From: Actinobacteria bacterium 21-64-8
GTDB taxonomy: Bacteria; Actinomycetota; Acidimicrobiia; Acidimicrobiales; RAAP-2
Reading direction: 5' to 3'
Assembly: GCA_002255315.1 (NCBI GenBank)
Contig: NCBD01000023.1
Span: 1 to 29,406 of the forward strand
Length of the DNA stretch: 29,406 nt
Below are positions 25,242 through 29,406 of the stretch, in pieces (positions within the stretch are counted from its first letter, which is position 1; each line of letters begins with the position of its first letter). The notes under the pieces are model-generated. The model worked only from the letters and a program-made list of their open reading frames with translations, did no database searches and was not told the DNA's origin. The position numbers were made by a program, and so were the translations under genes.

Positions 25242-25459
25242 GCGCGTCGGCCCCCTCGACGAAACCCGAACCGCCCGGTGAACGTGACGACTCCCTCGCG
25301 CAGCGAACGAGCGCCAAGGCGGTCAGCGCGCGCACCCACGACGTCGAAGCCAGCGAGCGCGAGTGTTGCCAGGTCTTCTTCAGTTTGTACGCCGAGGCGA
25401 AACTACTCTCGCGAGCCCACGGCGGGGTGGTCGTGCATCACGTGCTCGAGGATAACTAA
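25238..25459 (+). CDS. Small protein of unknown function, 73 aa
   Basis: GTG at 25238 overlaps the previous TGA (GTGA). The 73-residue product has a disordered Pro/Ser/Ala/Glu-rich first half and a short folded-looking end, ERECCQVFFSLYAEAKLLSR followed by AHGGVVVHHVLEDN, with a Cys-Cys pair and two His. No family was recognised. The opposite strand is also open here (25403-25651), but operon layout favours this frame. Confidence 0.5.
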   Translation: MSASAPSTKPEPPGERDDSLAQRTSAKAVSARTHDVEASERECCQVFFSLYAEAKLLSRAHGGVVVHHVLEDN

Positions 25460-25473
25460 GCGCCCCAATTCCA

Positions 25474-25508
25474 CGAAGGCGGTGTCGAAAATACTGTCGC
25501 CGCCTTCG
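25474..25508 (+). terminator. Hairpin after the small-gene operon, terminator-like
   Basis: CGAAGGCGG (25474-25482) and CCGCCTTCG (25500-25508) are a perfect 9-bp inverted repeat around a 17-nt loop, starting 15 nt after the last small gene's stop. No U-run follows, so it would be a weak intrinsic terminator or a 3'-end stabiliser. The remaining ~160 bp before the glycosyltransferase hold only the 16-bp palindrome at 25608. Confidence 0.45.
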
Positions 25509-25607
25509 CGGATTCGAGCGAACGGCAACCCGCGACGACGAGTCAGCGAGGCGCGTGACGCGCCACGGACACCAGATTGGCGCGACGACGAGCGGTGAGG
25601 CAGAACC

Positions 25608-25623
25608 CCACTAAATTTGGTGG
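25608..25623. promoter_or_regulatory. 16-bp near-perfect palindrome upstream of the glycosyltransferase
   Basis: CCACTAAATTTGGTGG matches its own reverse complement at 14 of 16 positions and has an AT-rich centre in GC-rich surroundings. It lies 46 bp before the TTG start at 25669, a normal operator position. The binding protein is unknown. Confidence 0.45.
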
Positions 25624-25668
25624 CGGGCGCCCCGAGGCGTCCGTCACCCACCAGAGAGCAGCCTTTCC

Positions 25669-27369
25669 TTGTACGGCCTACAGCGTTTTGATGTCGAGAC
25701 CACCGCGCCCATTTCCGACGCCGAGATCAAGCGACGTTGGAACTGGTTTCACCACGAGATTCGCAATATGTCTGGTCAGTGGTGGCAACGGTGGGCGGGC
25801 CAGCTCTTAGGAGAGAACACCCGGCGCTACCACGTCGTGCGCTTCATCTTTCGTCCCGTCCTCAAAATGCTGCGCGCGGGCCGCGACAAACCGGCTCCGA
25901 CCACGGTCGCCGCGAGTAAGGCGATCGACGTCTTTCCGGTCAACTACCGCCCCAAGGTCATTGGCCCCCTGGCCCCCGAGGTCGTGGCGCGCGCCCTCGA
26001 GCAGGTCCACGTGGTGGTGGTCGACGAAACCACGAGCGACACCACTTCGTTGATCAACGAACTCAACGAACTCGTGGGCACTTCCACCAAGACGTGGCTG
26101 CTGCTCGTCGACGTCTCGTCGAGCGAACTCGAACGCCACGAAGCGGCCGTCGTGTTACTCGACGCCGCACGCGACGAAGACGACGTCGTCTTTGGTGATG
26201 AGGCCGGTCCCCAGCCCTTCGCGCCGATCTTGAAGAGCCGAGCCGTGGGCCCGCACACGCTGCTCAGCTACAACGTGGTGGGCCGCCCCGCGCTCTTGCG
26301 TCGCACGATCGTGCGCGACGTCGGTGGCTTTGACGACGAGGCCGGATGGGCCTTCGAACACGACCTCTACCTCTTATTACGTGAAACGAACGCCACTTTT
26401 CACCACGTACCGCACGTCTTTCGTGCCGGACGCTCGCCCCTCGCCTTTGAGGCCGACCACGTCAACCACGACACGATCGCGAGCGTCGAGCGCGCGCTCG
26501 CGCGCCGGGGTTGGCCCGCGACGACGACGCTGGGTGAACTACCCGGACTGGTGAAGTGGCACCCCCTCGCGCCACTCTCGTTACCCTCGATCGACATCGT
26601 CATTCCCACGCGCGACCGCGTGGACCTCGTGCGTCAGTGTTTGAGCTCCATTGAAGCGCTGACCACCTACCCGAACTTCGACGTCATTATTCTTGACAAC
26701 GACTCGGCCAAGGCCGAGACGCTAGAGTTCTTCGCCAGCACGAACTATCGCGTCGTGCCCTGTCCGGGGCCCTTCAACTACGCGCACATCGTCAATCGAG
26801 GCATCGCGCACTCGGACGCCGACTACGTCGTCACGCTGAATAACGACACCATTATTTCGACGCCCGACTGGTTAGAGCAGATGCTCGGGCTGTGTGCGCT
26901 GCCCGACGTGGGCGTCGTCGGCGCGTGCCTGCTCGACCGCGACGAGCGCCGCGAACACGAGTCCATCGTGATTGCCCCCTACCCCCAGCACCTGCGCACC
27001 GACTCGAACTACCCCCACCGCGACTACTTCTCCCTCGCCATCAAAGACGTAGCGGCGGTGACGGGTGCAGTCCAGATGGTGGAGCGATCCTTTTGGAATC
27101 ATTTGGGCGGCATGGACGAACAACTCAAAGTCGTCATGAACGACGTGGATATTTGCCTGCGCTCGTTGCTCGAAGGTCGCCACGTCGTCTACACCCCTGA
27201 CGTACGGCTCTTTCACCACGTGGGCTCGTCACGCGGAGACCTCGATCCCCTCGACGACCGTGATCGATTCCTTCGACGCTGGGACATTTTCGCCTCGTTC
27301 GTCGATCCCTTTTTCCCCGAAGCGGTCCTGCTGCTGGGTGAAAAGATGTTCTACTTCTTGCGCGACTAA
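25669..27369 (+). CDS. Two-domain family 2 glycosyltransferase
   Basis: The protein has 566 residues. An in-frame TAA at 25612-25614 leaves TTG 25669 as the only usual start before ATG 25768 (residue 34); TTG keeps a sensible N-terminus but its ribosome-binding site is weak. The first ~270 residues resemble the N-terminal GT-A-like half of two-domain GT2 proteins (DDVVFGDEAGPQPF, LLSYNVVGRPALLRR, VRDVGGFD), apparently degenerate. The second domain, from SIDIVIPTRDR (~305), is a full GT2 with LNNDT (~391) as metal/nucleotide site, VTGAVQMVERSFWNHLGG and a late NDVDICLR. It likely adds sugars to a surface glycan. The YfhO-like gene follows 40 bp later. Confidence 0.9.
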   Translation: MYGLQRFDVETTAPISDAEIKRRWNWFHHEIRNMSGQWWQRWAGQLLGENTRRYHVVRFIFRPVLKMLRAGRDKPAPTTVAASKAIDVFPVNYRPKVIGPLAPEVVARALEQVHVVVVDETTSDTTSLINELNELVGTSTKTWLLLVDVSSSELERHEAAVVLLDAARDEDDVVFGDEAGPQPFAPILKSRAVGPHTLLSYNVVGRPALLRRTIVRDVGGFDDEAGWAFEHDLYLLLRETNATFHHVPHVFRAGRSPLAFEADHVNHDTIASVERALARRGWPATTTLGELPGLVKWHPLAPLSLPSIDIVIPTRDRVDLVRQCLSSIEALTTYPNFDVIILDNDSAKAETLEFFASTNYRVVPCPGPFNYAHIVNRGIAHSDADYVVTLNNDTIISTPDWLEQMLGLCALPDVGVVGACLLDRDERREHESIVIAPYPQHLRTDSNYPHRDYFSLAIKDVAAVTGAVQMVERSFWNHLGGMDEQLKVVMNDVDICLRSLLEGRHVVYTPDVRLFHHVGSSRGDLDPLDDRDRFLRRWDIFASFVDPFFPEAVLLLGEKMFYFLRD

Positions 27370-27397
27370 GCAAACTCACTTCGTGACGCGCGACTTG

Positions 27398-27403
27398 TAG
27401 CCT
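27398..27403 (+). promoter_or_regulatory. Putative -10 box (TAGCCT) for the YfhO-like gene
   Basis: TAGCCT-AAGACG-GTG has exact leaderless spacing to the start at 27410. The TAG of the box is also the in-frame stop just upstream, confirming that the frame cannot begin earlier. Confidence 0.45.
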
Positions 27404-27409
27404 AAGACG

Positions 27410-29406
27410 GTGCGTTCGTCAGGCTCTCTCCACGCGTTCACGCGCCGACTGCCCCCCTCGACTATTCCCGTCGTCCTCATTATTTTGGCCGTGCTGGCCG
27501 GCAATATTCTCTTCGTCTCTGGCCAGACCATTGACAATCCGATCACCTGGACCGCGGGCGTCAGCCACTTCCTCTGTCACATCAGTTGTGGGCGCCCCGC
27601 CATTGATCCCAACCTCGGTTTCATCACCCAACCACTGGGTCACCAGGCGGCGCTCGACCTCTGGCACGGGCACATGCCGTGGTGGAACTTCTTTGAAGGA
27701 CTCGGCCAACCGCTCGCCGGAGAGATGCAGTCCGCGGCTCTCTTTCCCCTCACGTTGCTCTTTGGGCTCTCGTCGGGACTGTTGTGGTTTCACATCTCGC
27801 TCGAGGTCATCGCCGGCCTCTCGACGTACTTCTTGGCGCGTCGGCTCACCATGCCGACGTTGGTCGCCGTCGCCGTGGGCGCGGTCTTCGCACTGAACGG
27901 TACCTACGCCTGGCTCGGCAACGCCGTGTTAAACCCGGTGGCCTTTTTACCAATGTTGCTCCTCGGCGTCGAGATGATTATCGAGAGCGCCACCTCGACA
28001 ACTAATCGAGGTTGGTACGTCGCGGCGCTCGCACTCGCGCTGTCGCTCTACGCCGGTTTTCCCGAAGTCGCGTACTTTGACGGACTCTTCGCGGGACTCT
28101 TCGCACTGGTGCGACTGGGCTCGGTGACGACGCACCTACGCTGGCGCGTCGCGCGTCGACTCGGCCTCGGAGCGCTCGTGGGCGTGGTGCTCGCCCTGCC
28201 CGGTCTCGTTCCCTTCTACGACTTCTTAAAGGTCGCCTTCGTCGGCGCGCACACCTCTTCGGGCTCGGACAGTTTCATCCACCTGCCCACGAGCGCACTG
28301 CCGATGTATTTCGACCCCTACGTCTACGGCACCATCTTCTTTAACCCCAACGTCTCGCTGCCCTGGGGCAACATCGGTGGCTATTTCACGATCAGTGCGA
28401 CCACCCTCGCGCTCGTGGGCCTCTTCGGGCACCGCTTTCGAGGGCTCCGCGTGGCGATGGGGCTCTGGGTGATCGCGGGGCTCGCGGGCACTTTTAACGT
28501 CCTGCACGCGCGCCAACTCTGGAACGTGATCCCCCTCGTCGCCAACGCCTCATTCCCGCGCTACATCACGCCCAGTTGCGAGATGGCCGTAGTGTTACTC
28601 GCGGGTTTTGGGCTCTGGGATTTTTCGGCGTCCTCGAGTGCGCGCCGTCGACTCACGATGGCCAGTGTGGTAGCCCTACTCATTCTGCTCTGGAGCGTGC
28701 ACGAAGCCGGACCATTTAATACGGGCGTGACGATGAGCCACAAGGCGCACGTCGTCTTTCTCGCGCTCGGACTGGTGCCCTTCGTGTGCGTGCTGGCCTA
28801 CGTCGTACTCTCGCGCTTGGGCCACGTGGCGTGGGCGCCCCTCGTCATCGCACTCTTGCTCATCGGCGAGTCACTCGTGATGTACGTCGTTCCCACGGGC
28901 GAAGCGCCCAAGCAGATCACGGTGGACCAGGCACCCATTACCTATCTTCAAACCCACGAAGGCGAGTACCGCTTCGTCGACTTCGCGATTATCTTCCCCA
29001 ACTGGGGCACGCAGTACCAACTGAACTCACTCGGCGCGATCGACCTGCCCTTTCCGCGCGCCTACGAGCAGTTCATCCAAAAGAGCCTCTACCCCGGACT
29101 TACACCGGGGAACCAGTTCGTGATTAAAAACGGCATGACCGGCATCCAGATGATGGAAACCATGGTCGCGACGCACCTACGCGCCTACGAAGATGCGTCG
29201 GCCAAGTACCTGGTCTTTCCGAGCGCCGTGCCGCTCGACGCACGCCTCGCGAGTGAGGGTGTGACCAAGGTCTTTCGCGATTCGCTCGCCACGATCTACC
29301 AACTCCCCCACCCGCGGCCCCTCTTTTCGACGCCAAACGGCGGCTGTCGCGTGCAGAGTAGTGCCCCGTCGCTCGCCGTCACGACGTGCACGAGCCCGTC
29401 GACACT
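27410..29406 (+). CDS. YfhO-like polytopic membrane protein, 3'-truncated by the window edge
   Basis: The frame is open from GTG 27410 to the window end: 665 codons with no stop. Many transmembrane helices are visible, the first being IPVVLIILAVLAGNILFV (~17-34). Other features: LWHGHMPWWNFFEGLGQPLAGEMQ in the first outer loop, NAVLNPVAFLPMLLLGVEM, the repeated LPMYFDPYVYG and FNPNVSLPWGNIGGYF, and NASFPRYITPSCEMAVVLLAGF. From ~515 a soluble extracytoplasmic domain begins (TYLQTHEGEYRFVDF). This resembles YfhO-type proteins, multi-pass proteins tied to glycosylation of teichoic acid or other surface polymers. Directly after the GT2 gene, it suggests a cell-surface glycan locus continuing beyond the window. 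Start predicted leaderless. Confidence 0.85.
   Translation, partial: MRSSGSLHAFTRRLPPSTIPVVLIILAVLAGNILFVSGQTIDNPITWTAGVSHFLCHISCGRPAIDPNLGFITQPLGHQAALDLWHGHMPWWNFFEGLGQPLAGEMQSAALFPLTLLFGLSSGLLWFHISLEVIAGLSTYFLARRLTMPTLVAVAVGAVFALNGTYAWLGNAVLNPVAFLPMLLLGVEMIIESATSTTNRGWYVAALALALSLYAGFPEVAYFDGLFAGLFALVRLGSVTTHLRWRVARRLGLGALVGVVLALPGLVPFYDFLKVAFVGAHTSSGSDSFIHLPTSALPMYFDPYVYGTIFFNPNVSLPWGNIGGYFTISATTLALVGLFGHRFRGLRVAMGLWVIAGLAGTFNVLHARQLWNVIPLVANASFPRYITPSCEMAVVLLAGFGLWDFSASSSARRRLTMASVVALLILLWSVHEAGPFNTGVTMSHKAHVVFLALGLVPFVCVLAYVVLSRLGHVAWAPLVIALLLIGESLVMYVVPTGEAPKQITVDQAPITYLQTHEGEYRFVDFAIIFPNWGTQYQLNSLGAIDLPFPRAYEQFIQKSLYPGLTPGNQFVIKNGMTGIQMMETMVATHLRAYEDASAKYLVFPSAVPLDARLASEGVTKVFRDSLATIYQLPHPRPLFSTPNGGCRVQSSAPSLAVTTCTSPST

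Noticed and set aside
25403..25651. Minus-strand open frame ending REGGDSIFDTAFVELGRLVILEHV...
   Set aside because: It looks protein-like and GC3-rich, but it is antisense to the last small gene and covers the hairpin at 25474-25508. It has no good ribosome-binding site, and the coupled plus-strand layout is better supported.
1..29406. tRNA, rRNA, CRISPR arrays, transposases, integrases and attachment sites
   Set aside because: Looked for in the intergenic gaps and on both strands; none could be supported.

Overview
The window is high-GC (roughly two thirds G+C by eye), gene-dense chromosome from an actinobacterium. An Acidimicrobiia-like lineage is my best guess from gene content and style: an F420-type luciferase-like oxidoreductase, an AccD1/AccA1/FadE19-type acyl-CoA module, many GTG starts and leaderless promoters. 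No ribosomal gene is present to fix the taxonomy. I saw no rRNA, tRNA, CRISPR array, insertion sequence or phage gene.

Left part (1-9514). A truncated aldo/keto reductase meets a questin-oxidase-like (DUF4243) gene tail to tail, followed by an LLM-class oxidoreductase. Then comes a divergent isovalerate/leucine module. On the minus strand it has carboxyltransferase, biotin carboxylase and acyl-CoA dehydrogenase. On the plus strand it has TetR, MaoC hydratase and a CitE-like lyase. The set matches the M. tuberculosis Rv2498c-Rv2502c leucine genes and would take isovaleryl-CoA to acetyl-CoA plus acetoacetate. Both terminal enzymes are abnormal. The dehydrogenase has a frame-breaking internal deletion. 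In the lyase, about 45 expected residues are replaced by about 30 residues that look like DUF4058.

Middle (9534-15579). A second TetR, a 2-hydroxyacid dehydrogenase, a small membrane protein, a MarR regulator, a cupin, a glycerate kinase, a frameshifted secreted protein and a FabG-like reductase.

Cobalamin operon (15719-21455). A signal-less BtuF-like protein, a fused isobutyryl-CoA mutase (IcmF; active-site Phe and Gln visible) and a large acyl-CoA dehydrogenase are joined by 4-nt start/stop overlaps.

Right part (21487-29406). An SDR lacking the normal catalytic Tyr/Lys, a secreted phosphoesterase divergent from an aldo/keto reductase, a run of overlapping very small genes including a CsbD-like stress protein, a two-domain GT2 glycosyltransferase, and a YfhO-like membrane protein that runs off the window.

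The strongest window-wide signal is regulatory. At least five genes carry a TANNNT box at exactly -12 to -7 from the start codon, and two more have close variants, which predicts leaderless mRNAs. In the leucine module one such box is half of a TetR-type inverted repeat.
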